Source: Natranaerobius trueperi (GTDB taxonomy: Bacteria; Bacillota; Natranaerobiia; Natranaerobiales; Natranaerobiaceae). Taken from it: 64,000 bases of DNA. The DNA is taken from the NCBI RefSeq assembly GCF_002216005.1, contig NZ_NIQC01000013.1, forward strand, positions 1-64,000, in the 5' to 3' direction. Of this stretch, positions 26,559 to 35,176 are shown in pieces. The position numbers and the translations under genes are program-made. Position 1 is the stretch's first letter. Each line of letters starts with the position of its first letter. Under the pieces are notes generated by a model. It did not search any database. It was not told the DNA's origin and saw nothing but the letters and a program-made list of their open reading frames with translations.

Positions 26559-27640
26559 ATAAGCATGAGAAAAGAGATATCAGCGAGTTTCAGTGGATCA
26601 CATTACTTCTAGGTATGACGGTAGGTGTAGGAGTAACTACACTTCCTAGAGAAGTAGCTACTGAAGCTGGTAGAGACGGTTGGATCACAATTTTAATCGC
26701 TACTTTTTGTGTTCTAATCTATTCTTATTTATGTCTTTACTATGCTCGGCTATTTCCTGATAAAACTCTAGCAGAGTCAAGTAGAAAAGTATTAGGAAAG
26801 TTTCTAGGATCAGTGCTTATTATAATATACTCCTTATACGCTTTTGCTTTATCAGGGATAGTTTTAAGAATTTTTCTTGAAATAGCTTATGTTTATTTAG
26901 ATATTACCTATTCTCTTATATTTTCATTAATCCTAATACTACCTGTTGTTGTATATATAGCTCGCTGTGGGTTAGCTACACTATCCAGATTTAGTGAATT
27001 GGTGCTATTCTTTACAGCTCCGTTATTTGTACTTTTTTGGGTTCCCATTTCGATTACAGAGTATTTAAATATCTTACCAGTATTTGAACAGGGTGTCACT
27101 ACCCCTGTTTTAGCTATACGTGAACCTATATTAGCTTTTTTAGGTATTGAAATCATTTTGGTTTTTTTCCCTTATCTAAATAAACAAGAATCTGCCACTA
27201 GGTTAACTAGTATAGCAGTAATGAGTGCTGGATTTATATATACCTCTATTTTTCTAGTAACTTTAATGATGATGGGATTAAAACAACTAGTGTTAACATA
27301 CTGGCCTTTTATAGAGTATTTAAAGATTATCGAACTAGTAGTCGTAGAACGTGTAGATACTACTTTTATACATTTTTGGCTTATAAAGATAATATTAGTG
27401 ACTTCTATAAAATACTTTGCTGCAACTTTTTCTCTAGCTCATCTTACTAATAAGAATTTTCATGATAAATGGGCACTTTTTTCTTGGGTCATTATTCTAT
27501 TTGTCTCACTCTATCCAAAAAATCTCGCACAGGCTTCAGAAATTGCAGAACACATCTCTTTTTATGGGGGAATATTTGTACTTTTTACCCCTATTATCTT
27601 GATTATAGTTGCTAAGTTAAGGGGAGTAGCAGATGTATAA
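26555..27640 (+). CDS. gerB: Spore germination protein GerB family (permease-like B subunit)
   Basis: A 361-residue protein with about ten membrane helices, a member of the amino-acid-transporter-like GerAB family that recognises the germinant. The N-terminal W-I-T-L-L-L-G-M-T-V-G-V-G block is characteristic. Its TTG start at 26555 overlaps the gerA stop and is preceded by GGAGTGGAGGAAGAGG, indicating translational coupling. It overlaps gerC by 8 bp. Confidence 0.88.
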   Translation: MNKHEKRDISEFQWITLLLGMTVGVGVTTLPREVATEAGRDGWITILIATFCVLIYSYLCLYYARLFPDKTLAESSRKVLGKFLGSVLIIIYSLYAFALSGIVLRIFLEIAYVYLDITYSLIFSLILILPVVVYIARCGLATLSRFSELVLFFTAPLFVLFWVPISITEYLNILPVFEQGVTTPVLAIREPILAFLGIEIILVFFPYLNKQESATRLTSIAVMSAGFIYTSIFLVTLMMMGLKQLVLTYWPFIEYLKIIELVVVERVDTTFIHFWLIKIILVTSIKYFAATFSLAHLTNKNFHDKWALFSWVIILFVSLYPKNLAQASEIAEHISFYGGIFVLFTPIILIIVAKLRGVADV

Positions 27641-28763
27641 AATATTAATTTTGCTTATAATATTAATCACTTTCACAGGTTGTGTAGATGACCATCAAAT
27701 AGTTGATGAATTAGCTGTAATCTTAGCTATGAGTTTTGATTCTGAACCAGAAGAGGAAAATTTAATTACTTTAACCACATCAAACCCATTATTTGCTGAA
27801 GAAGCTGAAGACCCCATTCGCGTTATGTCAGTACAAGGTTATGGAGTGTCTGGAGCTTTAGATAATTGGCAAAAACATCGTAATAGAACGATTGCGCTTG
27901 GAAAGGTAGAAACTATGTTATTTGGCGAAACTTTATCAGAAGAAAATTTATCTCAAATAGTTCAAGATATCAGAAAAATTCCTGAAGTAAATGCAAATGC
28001 ACTTGTTTCCTATTATCCAGGTGAAGCCCGTGATGTATTATATGAGCACCCTCCTGAAGATGGTAGAATTGCAATTTTTTTAAAAGATATGTTAGAAGTA
28101 GGAGCTACTGATCATTTAATACCAAGAATTACTCTACATGATTTATGGACAGCAATATTAACTGAAGGTAGAGACGGTTTTCTACCTATAATTGATTTAA
28201 AAGTTGAGGGTGAAATTGAAACACCTTTTATAGCTGGAGTTGCCGTATTAGATGAAGAGGGAAATATTGCAACTACTCTAGAAGATGAAAAAGGAAAGTT
28301 ATTAACTAATATGCTGTTTCGTGAAACTTCGCCTAGTCTTTCAAGTAATATTTCTATTGAAGGTAATGAAGGATTAGTTAAATACACTATCCAAAGTTCT
28401 AGTATAGACTTTAATGTTGATTACAATGATAAAGAAGTTTCTGTAACCATTGAAAAAGATGTTACAGTAAATATTGATGAATTACAAATACCAGGTGTAG
28501 AAATAGTTGACGAAGAAATTTTTGATCTTATTTCTGATTTAGTAGCTAAAGATTTTGTTAATAATACACAAAGGATTTTAGAAAAATTACAAGAATATGA
28601 AAGTGACCCCTTAGGAATAGGAAGACATGTTAGAATACAACAACAAGAATATTATACAGAAGATACTTGGCGAAATGACTATCCAGACATCACCATAGAT
28701 AACGATTATACTGTTTCAGTAGTTAGAGGGAACACATTAATTGAAACTTTTGACACAGATTAA
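27633..28763 (+). CDS. gerC: Spore germination lipoprotein GerC family
   Basis: A 376-residue Ger(x)C lipoprotein: signal peptide with lipobox F-T-G-C at Cys16, then C-V-D-D-H-Q-I-V-D-E-L-A-V, the usual GerC start, and a beta/alpha body without further membrane segments. It completes the A-B-C receptor operon. The operon being intact except for the gerA run of A supports a spore-forming host. Confidence 0.88.
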   Translation: MYKILILLIILITFTGCVDDHQIVDELAVILAMSFDSEPEEENLITLTTSNPLFAEEAEDPIRVMSVQGYGVSGALDNWQKHRNRTIALGKVETMLFGETLSEENLSQIVQDIRKIPEVNANALVSYYPGEARDVLYEHPPEDGRIAIFLKDMLEVGATDHLIPRITLHDLWTAILTEGRDGFLPIIDLKVEGEIETPFIAGVAVLDEEGNIATTLEDEKGKLLTNMLFRETSPSLSSNISIEGNEGLVKYTIQSSSIDFNVDYNDKEVSVTIEKDVTVNIDELQIPGVEIVDEEIFDLISDLVAKDFVNNTQRILEKLQEYESDPLGIGRHVRIQQQEYYTEDTWRNDYPDITIDNDYTVSVVRGNTLIETFDTD

Positions 28764-28786
28764 TGCCTGAATATTTTTAAAACTTA

Positions 28787-28815
28787 TTGTGAAATATTAC
28801 AAAATGTGTTACAGT
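28787..28815 (+). promoter_or_regulatory. Likely sigma-A promoter of the THF riboswitch transcript
   Basis: TTGTGA at 28787-28792, 17-nt spacer, TACAGT at 28810-28815, about 20 bases before the aptamer. It is a reasonable but not perfect match. Confidence 0.5.
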
Positions 28816-28834
28816 GTAATTAATATTAAATCTC

Positions 28835-28933
28835 GTGGTAGAGTAGGTGCTCTGCGTTAAGTGGTAAGGGATGGAACGTTGCCCTTAGACGAAAGCTTTT
28901 TAAGCTGCGTTAGATCACCGCGTTCGCTACTAC
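28835..28933 (+). ncRNA. Tetrahydrofolate (THF) riboswitch
   Basis: The sequence shows the folT-motif consensus in order: GTAGAGTAGGTGCTCTGCGTTAAGTG split over the first helix, GGGATGGAACGTTG, GACGAAAGC, GCG...ATCACCGCGTTCGCTAC closing the outer stem. The gene immediately downstream is a FolT-like ECF S-component, the standard target. Two further hairpins follow: TAAGGAA/TTCCTTA (28939-28963) and a near-perfect palindrome at 28965-28983 shortly before the ribosome-binding site (28996-29001). Control is therefore probably at translation initiation, with THF closing access. The identification rests on remembered consensus; a covariance-model search would confirm it. Confidence 0.9.
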
Positions 28934-29008
28934 ATCTATAAGGAAGACAGACCTCGTTCCTTAGGTGTGGTAGACTACCACACTAATTTTATGGAAGGAG
29001 GTTTTTTT

Positions 29009-29566
29009 ATGAAAAAATTATTAAGTAGTCCGCATGCACTTGCAACTATGGCTTTATTAGCCGCGATCAACATCATTTTAAGTTTTGTAACATCAGGATT
29101 TACAATTTCATTTGGAGGTATTGCAGGGATTAAAATTGGTCTAGGTGGCCTTCCTGTAATTATCGCAGGTATTTTATTAGGACCATTAGCAGGAGGTGTT
29201 GTAGGGGTAGTTAGTGATCTAGTAGGCTATTTAGTTATGCCTATGGGACCTTATATGCCGCATTTTACTCTAACTGCTGCACTTACTGGAATAATACCTG
29301 TGTTAGTTATTAGAATGATTTCTAAAAATACTGACGTCCCAAACTTTTTTCAGCTAACAGTAGGTATTGGCTTAGGACAGATAATAACAACCGTACTATT
29401 AGTATCTTTCTTCTTATACAGTCTATTTGGACTTCCTCTTTGGTACACTATGGCTGGAAATGCTATCAGCCAACTCATAAGTATACCAATTTATTCTTAC
29501 TTAACTTTGATTGTGTTAAAACCTGCAACTATACGGACTTTGGCTAAAGAAGCAGTCCAAAATTAA
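29009..29566 (+). CDS. folT: ECF transporter S-component, folate-specific (FolT-like)
   Basis: A 185-residue membrane protein with about six helices that captures the vitamin and docks on the shared ECF energising module. The motif L-A-A-I-N-I-I-L-S near residue 15 and the G-I-K-I-G-L-G-G-L-P region are typical of FolT. The THF riboswitch directly upstream supports folate as substrate. The start at 29009 follows GGAAGGAGG; an upstream in-frame GTG at 28967 lies inside the regulatory hairpin. Confidence 0.85.
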   Translation: MKKLLSSPHALATMALLAAINIILSFVTSGFTISFGGIAGIKIGLGGLPVIIAGILLGPLAGGVVGVVSDLVGYLVMPMGPYMPHFTLTAALTGIIPVLVIRMISKNTDVPNFFQLTVGIGLGQIITTVLLVSFFLYSLFGLPLWYTMAGNAISQLISIPIYSYLTLIVLKPATIRTLAKEAVQN

Positions 29567-29576
29567 AGTAACTATT

Positions 29577-29603
29577 AAAGAGTCACACAATGTGTGGCTC
29601 TTT
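29577..29603 (+). terminator. Terminator of folT
   Basis: AAAGAGTCACACA pairs with TGTGTGGCTCTTT in a 13-bp stem, followed by AATAATTTTCTT. Confidence 0.85.
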
Positions 29604-29726
29604 AATAATTTTCTTCGTCGAGATTTTTCTAACTATGCAGGAATTTGGTTCTTTATATGTAATTATATAATATATACAATCTATATTTTGACTTAAAATA
29701 TAACTCTAATCTTAGGAGGAAATGAT

Positions 29727-30668
29727 ATGAAGAAAAAAAATAAACTGATATTTTTTATGATTCTTTTTGGGACAGTATTTTCTTTAGGTTTTTATGCTAG
29801 ATCTATAGAAATTACTGAAATTTTTAATGATCTAAAAAATGAAGCAGAAGAAGTCATTGAAGAAGACGAAAATACTGTTGAAGATAATCCCCCATCTGAA
29901 AACCCTAGTGACAATGAACTTGTTAATAATAAATCAAACGAAGAAAATAATCAGAATGAAAATACCAAAGATGAGCCAAATAACCCTGAAGATGAAGATA
30001 CCGAAGAAGAACAAGACAATTATTCAGAAGAATTAGCTGAACATATTGAAGAACATGAAGAATCTTTAGAAAAAGACCCTGAAGGTGAAAAAATTGTTAC
30101 TAATGTTTTGGACAAGCTTGTATTAGTTAACAAAGAATTCAATTTACCTTCTGATTTTACTCCACCTGATCTTGTAGAACCTAATATTCCCTTTATTGTT
30201 GATGAGGGAGAAAGAAGATATATGAGAGAAGAAGCAGCTAGATCTTTAGAAGATTTGTTTTCATGTGCAGAAAAAGAACAGATTGGAATTATAGGTGTTT
30301 CTGGTTATCGTTCTTATGAAACACAAAGAAGAATTTTCAATAATTATGTAGAACAAAATGGTGAAGAAGAAGCTAATAAATTTAGTGCTCGACCAGGTCA
30401 AAGTGAGCATCAAACTGGGCTAGCAATGGATGTAAGTAGTGCTAGTGTAGACTTTGGCCTTAGACAGTCATTTGGTGAGACTAAAGAAGGACAGTGGTTA
30501 ATTGAAAACGCACCTGATTTCGGGTTTATTATCAGATACCCTGAAGGTAAAGAGCATATAACTGGATACATATATGAGCCTTGGCACCTAAGATATGTAG
30601 GTGAAGAACATGCTCAAAAAATATCAGAAAAAGGTGTCACATTAGAACAGTATCTTGAACAACACTAA
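29727..30668 (+). CDS. D-alanyl-D-alanine carboxypeptidase, VanY/M15B family
   Basis: A 313-residue peptidoglycan peptidase. An N-terminal membrane anchor (about residues 6-24) is followed by a very acidic, Asn/Glu-rich linker (about 30-115) and the zinc peptidase domain. Metal ligands are visible in S-E-H-Q-T-G-L-A-M-D (about 227-236) and in E-P-W-H-L-R-Y (near 288). The Y-R-S-Y-E-T-Q block lies near 195. It should act outside the membrane, trimming the terminal D-Ala of stem peptides. It is monocistronic with its own terminator. The acidic linker would suit life in high salt. Confidence 0.87.
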   Translation: MKKKNKLIFFMILFGTVFSLGFYARSIEITEIFNDLKNEAEEVIEEDENTVEDNPPSENPSDNELVNNKSNEENNQNENTKDEPNNPEDEDTEEEQDNYSEELAEHIEEHEESLEKDPEGEKIVTNVLDKLVLVNKEFNLPSDFTPPDLVEPNIPFIVDEGERRYMREEAARSLEDLFSCAEKEQIGIIGVSGYRSYETQRRIFNNYVEQNGEEEANKFSARPGQSEHQTGLAMDVSSASVDFGLRQSFGETKEGQWLIENAPDFGFIIRYPEGKEHITGYIYEPWHLRYVGEEHAQKISEKGVTLEQYLEQH

Positions 30669-30680
30669 AAAATGAACAAA

Positions 30681-30711
30681 AAAGTCGCAGATTTTACCCT
30701 CTGCGACTTTT
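30681..30711. terminator. Bidirectional terminator
   Basis: AAAGTCGCAG and CTGCGACTTT form a 10-bp stem flanked by A- and T-runs. It lies between two convergent genes, the plus-strand peptidase and the minus-strand YdcZ protein. Confidence 0.85.
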
Positions 30712-30743
30712 CTAATTATTACTCATAATTTGAATTTATGGTC

Positions 30744-31178
30744 TTAGAACAATTGATACATTAAAACACCAACAACCATCATTATTAAACCAATTATATT
30801 TGGAATTGATAATTTTATAATAGGATCACCAAACAGTCCAAGTAAACTTATTAGTAAGCTTGCAATTATTTGTGTTACTAACAATATAGTTACTGAATGA
30901 CTTGCTCCTAAAGCACTTATCCCTTTCATGACACTAAAAACAATTACAGCTCCCATTGCTCCACCTAATAGATAGTGAGGTTTTACAGTAGTAATAGAAT
31001 TGAAGTTTGGGGTACCTTCAATACTCATTAATAAGATAAAGGCAACTACAAAACCTGTACCATGGACCCAAGTGTTTGTGTGCCACAAATTAATCTCATC
31101 ACTTAATCTCGCATTAAAAACTCCCTGTAGTGATACAAAAACGCCAGCTACAATTGAAAATATAATACCCTGAGCCAT
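30744..31178 (-). CDS. DMT-superfamily transporter, YdcZ/DUF606 type
   Basis: A 144-residue protein with five hydrophobic segments; the start MAQGIIFSIVAGVFVSLQGV and N-A-R-L-S are characteristic of the single-domain YdcZ family. Members are assumed to be small-molecule transporters working as pairs or dimers, with unknown substrates. It lies 20 bp downstream of the methyltransferase gene in the same direction, so the two may be co-transcribed with the S-component. Confidence 0.78.
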   Translation of the reverse strand: MAQGIIFSIVAGVFVSLQGVFNARLSDEINLWHTNTWVHGTGFVVAFILLMSIEGTPNFNSITTVKPHYLLGGAMGAVIVFSVMKGISALGASHSVTILLVTQIIASLLISLLGLFGDPIIKLSIPNIIGLIMMVVGVLMYQLF

Positions 31179-31197
31179 TAAAACACTCCTCTTCCTT

Positions 31198-31791
31198 TTA
31201 TGTAATATTAGCTTTAGCTAAAAAGAAATATCCTTTTTCATCAGATATAGATTTTAATACCTTAAAATTATTATCTATTGCCATGTTCTCTAAATCTTCA
31301 ATTTGTGGTAAGAAATGATTTGATACTGGTTCTCCAAGTTTTGTATGCATATTATTGATTTCTTCTCTAGATTTAGAATGCATAATACAAATTAGTCCAC
31401 CAGGATTTAAAGATTTTGAAAATCTCTTTAAAGCTTTATCTTTCTTCTCTAAATGAGGAAATACTGAATATAAAAGGATCAGGTCAAAATCATCTTCTAT
31501 ATAATCCCTTTCGACATCTAAATTTTTAAATATTACTCTTTGGTCTGTAAATTTCTCTCTAGCTTTTTCTATCATTTTTGAAGATAGATCAACAGCTATT
31601 ATAGATGTGTTTTGTGATACTTTCGGAAGTATGTAATTTAACATAATACCAGTACCAGTACCAACATCTAAAATCTTTTGTTTATTTGAAAAGTCTATTT
31701 CACTTAGAAACCTAGTGATCTGGGATTTATCATGGTAGATTTTTTCATCCCAATATTCGGAAGCATTATCAAAAAAGGTTTTAGTATCCAT
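31198..31791 (-). CDS. Class I SAM-dependent methyltransferase
   Basis: A 197-residue methyltransferase with motif I I-L-D-V-G-T-G-T-G near residues 40-48 and an acidic motif II (I-A-V-D-L-S) near 65. A post-motif L-I-L-L-Y-S-V-F-P-H is near 105. I start at ATG 31791, behind CAGGAGGG; a longer frame upstream lies inside the S-component gene. The two genes overlap by 11 bp, suggesting the transported compound is also the methyl acceptor or a precursor. The substrate is unknown. Confidence 0.82.
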   Translation of the reverse strand: MDTKTFFDNASEYWDEKIYHDKSQITRFLSEIDFSNKQKILDVGTGTGIMLNYILPKVSQNTSIIAVDLSSKMIEKAREKFTDQRVIFKNLDVERDYIEDDFDLILLYSVFPHLEKKDKALKRFSKSLNPGGLICIMHSKSREEINNMHTKLGEPVSNHFLPQIEDLENMAIDNNFKVLKSISDEKGYFFLAKANIT

Positions 31792-32323
31792 AATTACCCT
31801 CCTGTTGTATCGTATGATTATCAACCGTACGAGGTACAATTAATGGTATTAAGATTAATTGTAGGATTATCCCTGGTAATCCAGTTATAACGGCTCCTCC
31901 TACAAATATAATCGGAGAGGCTAAATTACTAAACCCAAATAATAAAGATAATAACCAAACAACAATCCCTGCTATAATTCGTCCTCCAACCATTCCACCT
32001 AATAAAGAGTAGCTGATCTTGTTAGTATTTTTAAATATTAAGCCTGTTAGAAATCCATATCCACCTAACTCAAAAATCATTATATAAAGCATCGGAACAG
32101 GTGTTATTGGTGGCATCCCTGTCACTAAATGACTTATTATTGGTGTTATCATACCAACCAATAGGCCATATCGACCTCCAAGATAAAAACCTGACATTAT
32201 AACAGGAATATGCATTGGTAGAATTATTGTCCCTCCAACACCAACTAGGTGAAATATCATAGGTAACAATACACCAATTGCAATAAATAGTCCAGCATAA
32301 GTTACTTTACTTGAAATTTTCAC
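31781..32323 (-). CDS. ECF transporter S-component, unknown substrate
   Basis: A 180-residue, six-helix membrane protein of the ECF S-component group. It shows T-Y-A-G-L-F-I-A-I-G near the start, a G-x-x-I-L-P-M-H-I-P loop and G-L-L-V-G-M-I-T-P. GTG 32323 is preceded by AAGGAG at a long 11-nt spacing. The gene is controlled by a leader with a terminator (32371-32540), so its substrate or a derivative probably acts as the signal. Coupling to a methyltransferase gene distinguishes it from folT in this window. I cannot name the vitamin. Confidence 0.78.
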   Translation of the reverse strand: MKISSKVTYAGLFIAIGVLLPMIFHLVGVGGTIILPMHIPVIMSGFYLGGRYGLLVGMITPIISHLVTGMPPITPVPMLYIMIFELGGYGFLTGLIFKNTNKISYSLLGGMVGGRIIAGIVVWLLSLLFGFSNLASPIIFVGGAVITGLPGIILQLILIPLIVPRTVDNHTIQQEGNYGY

Positions 32324-32370
32324 TTTTACTTTTCAACTCCTTATGTATTAGTTCTACACCTTATATTATA

Positions 32371-32405
32371 TAAAAAAACGGCTTTGGACAAAGGCCAAAA
32401 GCCGT
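32371..32405 (-). terminator. Attenuator-type terminator before the ECF S-component gene
   Basis: On the minus strand ACGGCTTTTGG and CCAAAGCCGT form a stem followed by seven T. It lies between the leader RNA and the ribosome-binding site, so transcription must pass it to reach the gene. That is the arrangement of a transcriptional riboswitch. Confidence 0.85.
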
Positions 32406-32540
32406 ATTAATACTTTTTAGTGGTGCGCCTTAGAGAACAAGACACCGTATTTAACCCAATGTTTTGCCCTCTAGGGGGCGCTACCATGTTACATTTTCAT
32501 GACATGTAATACCTGACTAACAAACTCTTCTAATTCACTA
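32406..32540 (-). promoter_or_regulatory. Unidentified structured leader RNA, candidate riboswitch
   Basis: The leader has at least three local helices on the minus strand: TTACAT/ATGTAA, GCCC/GGGC with a 6-nt loop, and GGTGTCTT paired with AAGGC-GC-ACC around a 7-nt loop. Purine-rich joiners (CAAAACATTGGGTTAAATA) connect them, and the terminator at 32371-32405 follows. I compared it by eye with my memory of T-box, TPP, FMN, cobalamin, SAM, preQ1, Moco, THF and ykkC consensus sequences and found no match. Function as a ligand sensor is inferred from position. Confidence 0.6.
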
Positions 32541-32578
32541 ATTATATTTTACATTACTTGCTAGCATTTAAGCAAGAA

Positions 32579-32965
32579 CTAATTTACAAAATTTCTTTTA
32601 TAAGTGCTGGGGGGAAGGATAGTTCCATAAGATAAAAGCTTATGATGAAATTCTTTCAAATCAAAATTTTCACCATGCTTTTCTTTATATTCATTAACTA
32701 TTTTCAAAATCTCTAATTTACCTATTAAATAACTCATTGGTTGAGTAGGTGTTTGAGTATAACGTCTTACCTCAGTTTCTGCACTTTCTTTTTCTAGTAA
32801 TGCATTTTCTACTATATAATCTACAGCTTTTTCAATAGACATTCTTTTTGTATGCAAACTTACATCTACTACTATCCTTGCAGCTCTCCAAACTTGATCC
32901 TTTAATCTATTTAGTTTTGTTTTAAGATCATTAATATAACCTAGCTGTTCCATTAATTCTTCACA
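32579..32965 (-). pseudogene. DUF885 (metallopeptidase-like) gene, C-terminal fragment
   Basis: The frame reads E-E-L-M-E-Q-L-G-Y, RLKDQVWRAARIVVDVSLHTK, A-V-D-Y-I-V-E-N and Y-L-I-G-K-L-E-I-L-K, the conserved C-terminal region of DUF885 proteins (about 130 of about 550 residues). Its first codons belong to IS200/IS605 end sequence. The N-terminal piece of the gene lies on the other side of the tnpB remnant at 33300-33620, and the middle (several hundred residues, including the zinc site) is gone. Confidence 0.8.
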
Positions 32966-32974
32966 TTGACATAC

Positions 32975-33304
32975 TCCCACAGCTAAAACAGTGGGATTCT
33001 GGGGTCAAACAGAAACAGCCTCTGTGTTAGCAGGTCTTACATTTCCTAACCCAAGGGTTGATGCCCCAACCCTTTGTATATTGATTGCTGCATTTAAATC
33101 TTGAGTTGTATTGCAATGGCTACAGATCCACGTTCTGTCTTTTAGCTCTAAATTCTCGTTTATAGTATCGCATTCGCTGCAGACTTTAGAGCTAGGATAA
33201 AATCTATCTACTTTTACTACTTCAGAACCTTTTATCCCGGCAACATATTCTAAAATTTCAACGAAAGTTAAGCAATGCAACAAATGTGGGGTAAAAAAGT
33301 CCAA
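32975..33304 (-). mobile_element. tnpB: IS200/IS605 right-end remnant with tnpB C-terminal fragment
   Basis: The 99-residue frame 33304-33005 carries the zinc finger (C-S-E-C ... C-S-H-C) and the last RuvC aspartate block (D-L-N-A-A-I-N-I) of TnpB, the RNA-guided nuclease of IS200/IS605 elements. The RuvC-I and RuvC-II parts are missing. Past the stop lies the palindrome TCCCAC (32975-32980)/GTGGGA (32991-32996), the sub-terminal hairpin expected at the right end, which is also the 3' part of the guide-bearing omega RNA. The sequence right after the hairpin on the minus strand would be the guide region. Confidence 0.83.
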
Positions 33305-33620
33305 GATTTAGGTTATTCAATTTTTCAGCTAAAAGTTCATTAAAAAGTTCACTACCTACTGCAAAATCACCACTAGCTTCTTTTTCTAATTTATTTAAGT
33401 ACTCCATAAACTCAGTTAATACTTGCAGTATTTTTTCTGACTCCTTTAAGACATCATCCCTTAATCTTGGTATTTTTTCAGCATTTTTTCAAATGATCGA
33501 TCTTCTAATTCACTATCATAATAATGAATTCTAACAAATGTTGCAGTGGTTGGATTATTCTTAAAAACCCAATTTTAAGACCTCTTCAGATAACTCTTCA
33601 AACCTTGTTACTTCACCCAA
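33300..33620 (-). pseudogene. DUF885 gene, N-terminal fragment with frameshifts
   Basis: From TTG 33620, behind AGGAGG, the minus strand reads R-F-E-E-L-S-E-E-V-L-K. After frame changes it reads N-N-P-T-T-A-T-F-V-R-I-H-Y-Y-D and I-P-R-L-R-D-D-V-L-K-E-S, ending G-S-E-L-F-N-E-L-L-A-E-K-L. That is the DUF885 N-terminal domain. At least two small indels and a stop near the start codons add to the loss of the middle part, so the gene is dead. Confidence 0.72.
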
Positions 33621-33657
33621 TAATCGATACCTCCTAAAAAAAATTTTAAAACATAAG

Positions 33658-35079
33658 TTATCCAGTTACTGCTAAAAAACTTAATATAAGCAGTCCTACT
33701 ATTAACACATATACACCAAATAACCCATTCCAAACTACACCCACTTTAAATGGTGCTCTGTGTACTAAGTCTGCAGTAATTAAAGTAGCAGCTGAAAAAG
33801 GAGAAATTAACAGAGCGAGAGATCCTCCTAATAAAAATGAATAACCTAACAGTTCATTCGAAACTACACCATCCATAGCACCAAAGCCCTCTCCTAATAT
33901 AATAATAGAGATTAGTGGATGTACACCTGCAATAGCTGTTACAATGATGACAACAGGTATTAAGTACAAGATACCTAAGCTTCCTATACCAACAATTAAT
34001 CCTTCTAAAACTCCAGCTACTAAATCTTCTGCTTTACCAATAGCACCTGCAAAAAAGCCAGCACTTAAAAATAATGAAGCTTGGTTACTATATCGTGGTA
34101 ATGAATCATAAAACAGTTCTCGTGCTTTTTTTAAATAAAGCTGTCCTTTATTAATTATTAAACACCAAATAAATGAAAAGATTACAGCTACTACTATAAT
34201 AAGATCTAACATACCAAAATCAGACAATTGTTCTAAAGTAACTAATAGTACTATTAACATTAATAAAATAACTATAAGTGCTTTTGTTTTGCCTGAACCA
34301 AAAGCTTTCAAAAGTTCAGGTGGATGTGATTCATCAGGTTTATCTTCGCTTTTGGTAGAAAATGTAAACATAATTAGCTCAGTCGCCCGTTTTACTCCAC
34401 CAGGATGATTGAAAATTGTAGCTAGTGATAACCCAATAATACTTACTACAAATGCTGGAAGAAACACCTGATTAAAAGAAGCATTAGATGCATCTAAAGA
34501 AACTGCCATCAAAGGTGATGCAGGAGTCCATAATAAAGCTAAAAATAGTCCTCGTTTAATTGCCATTGATAAAAACTTTTCAGGTTTTCTACTAACACTT
34601 TTGACAGCACGTTCGATAGTGTAAAAGACAACTGGTACACTTGCTACTACAATAGACATTCCTATTAAATATGCAATTACTGTTGTCATAATGTATAATA
34701 AACCTTCACCTTTTATTTCCTTATTCACAAAGCTTCTAATATCATCAGAATAACCACCCAATTCCATAGGTACTCCTAAAGCCCTAATTAATGTAACCAA
34801 TGCAAATATATTAGCCATCCTTCTAATAGAGATAAAGTAGGCATCAAAAGTTGCACCTTCCATAACTAAAAGTAAGCTACCAAAAATCAAAAAAACTAAA
34901 GATAGCCAAAAAGTGATACCTTTGATAAATGGGATTGAAACTAATAAAGCAAGTAAACTAAAAATAGAAGTAAAAATATGAAAACCTTCATGAACAAAAA
35001 TTCCACTTATGTAAGTTAAAATGAGCCCAAGATAAAATATGCGACGAAGTTGATCTATAGAACTATTATTTGTATTCAT
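33658..35079 (-). CDS. Polytopic permease of unknown substrate (ion-transporter-like)
   Basis: A 473-residue protein with roughly eleven or twelve hydrophobic helices and an internal charged loop (about 250-275). The repeated organisation, the A-G-V-H-P-L-I-S-I-I-I-L motif near 400 and S-P-F-S-A-A-T-L-I near 440 resemble the ion-transporter (IT) superfamily of anion and citrate-type carriers. No close family name comes to mind. I start at ATG 35079, behind AAAGGAG. It diverges from the frameshifted gene at 35177, which shares its short upstream region. Confidence 0.65.
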   Translation of the reverse strand: MNTNNSSIDQLRRIFYLGLILTYISGIFVHEGFHIFTSIFSLLALLVSIPFIKGITFWLSLVFLIFGSLLLVMEGATFDAYFISIRRMANIFALVTLIRALGVPMELGGYSDDIRSFVNKEIKGEGLLYIMTTVIAYLIGMSIVVASVPVVFYTIERAVKSVSRKPEKFLSMAIKRGLFLALLWTPASPLMAVSLDASNASFNQVFLPAFVVSIIGLSLATIFNHPGGVKRATELIMFTFSTKSEDKPDESHPPELLKAFGSGKTKALIVILLMLIVLLVTLEQLSDFGMLDLIIVVAVIFSFIWCLIINKGQLYLKKARELFYDSLPRYSNQASLFLSAGFFAGAIGKAEDLVAGVLEGLIVGIGSLGILYLIPVVIIVTAIAGVHPLISIIILGEGFGAMDGVVSNELLGYSFLLGGSLALLISPFSAATLITADLVHRAPFKVGVVWNGLFGVYVLIVGLLILSFLAVTG

Positions 35080-35176
35080 TTTTAAATCTCCTTTCTTAAT
35101 TGCAGGAAAAATCACTTCCTTACCTAATAGTATAACTAGAACCTAATAAAAGTAAAAGACTAAAGGAGGCTAGCTT

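Noticed and set aside
29839-30036. Lys/Ile-rich plus-strand frame inside the VanY-type gene.
   Set aside because: An out-of-frame reading of the acidic Asn/Glu linker; the in-frame gene has the peptidase motifs.
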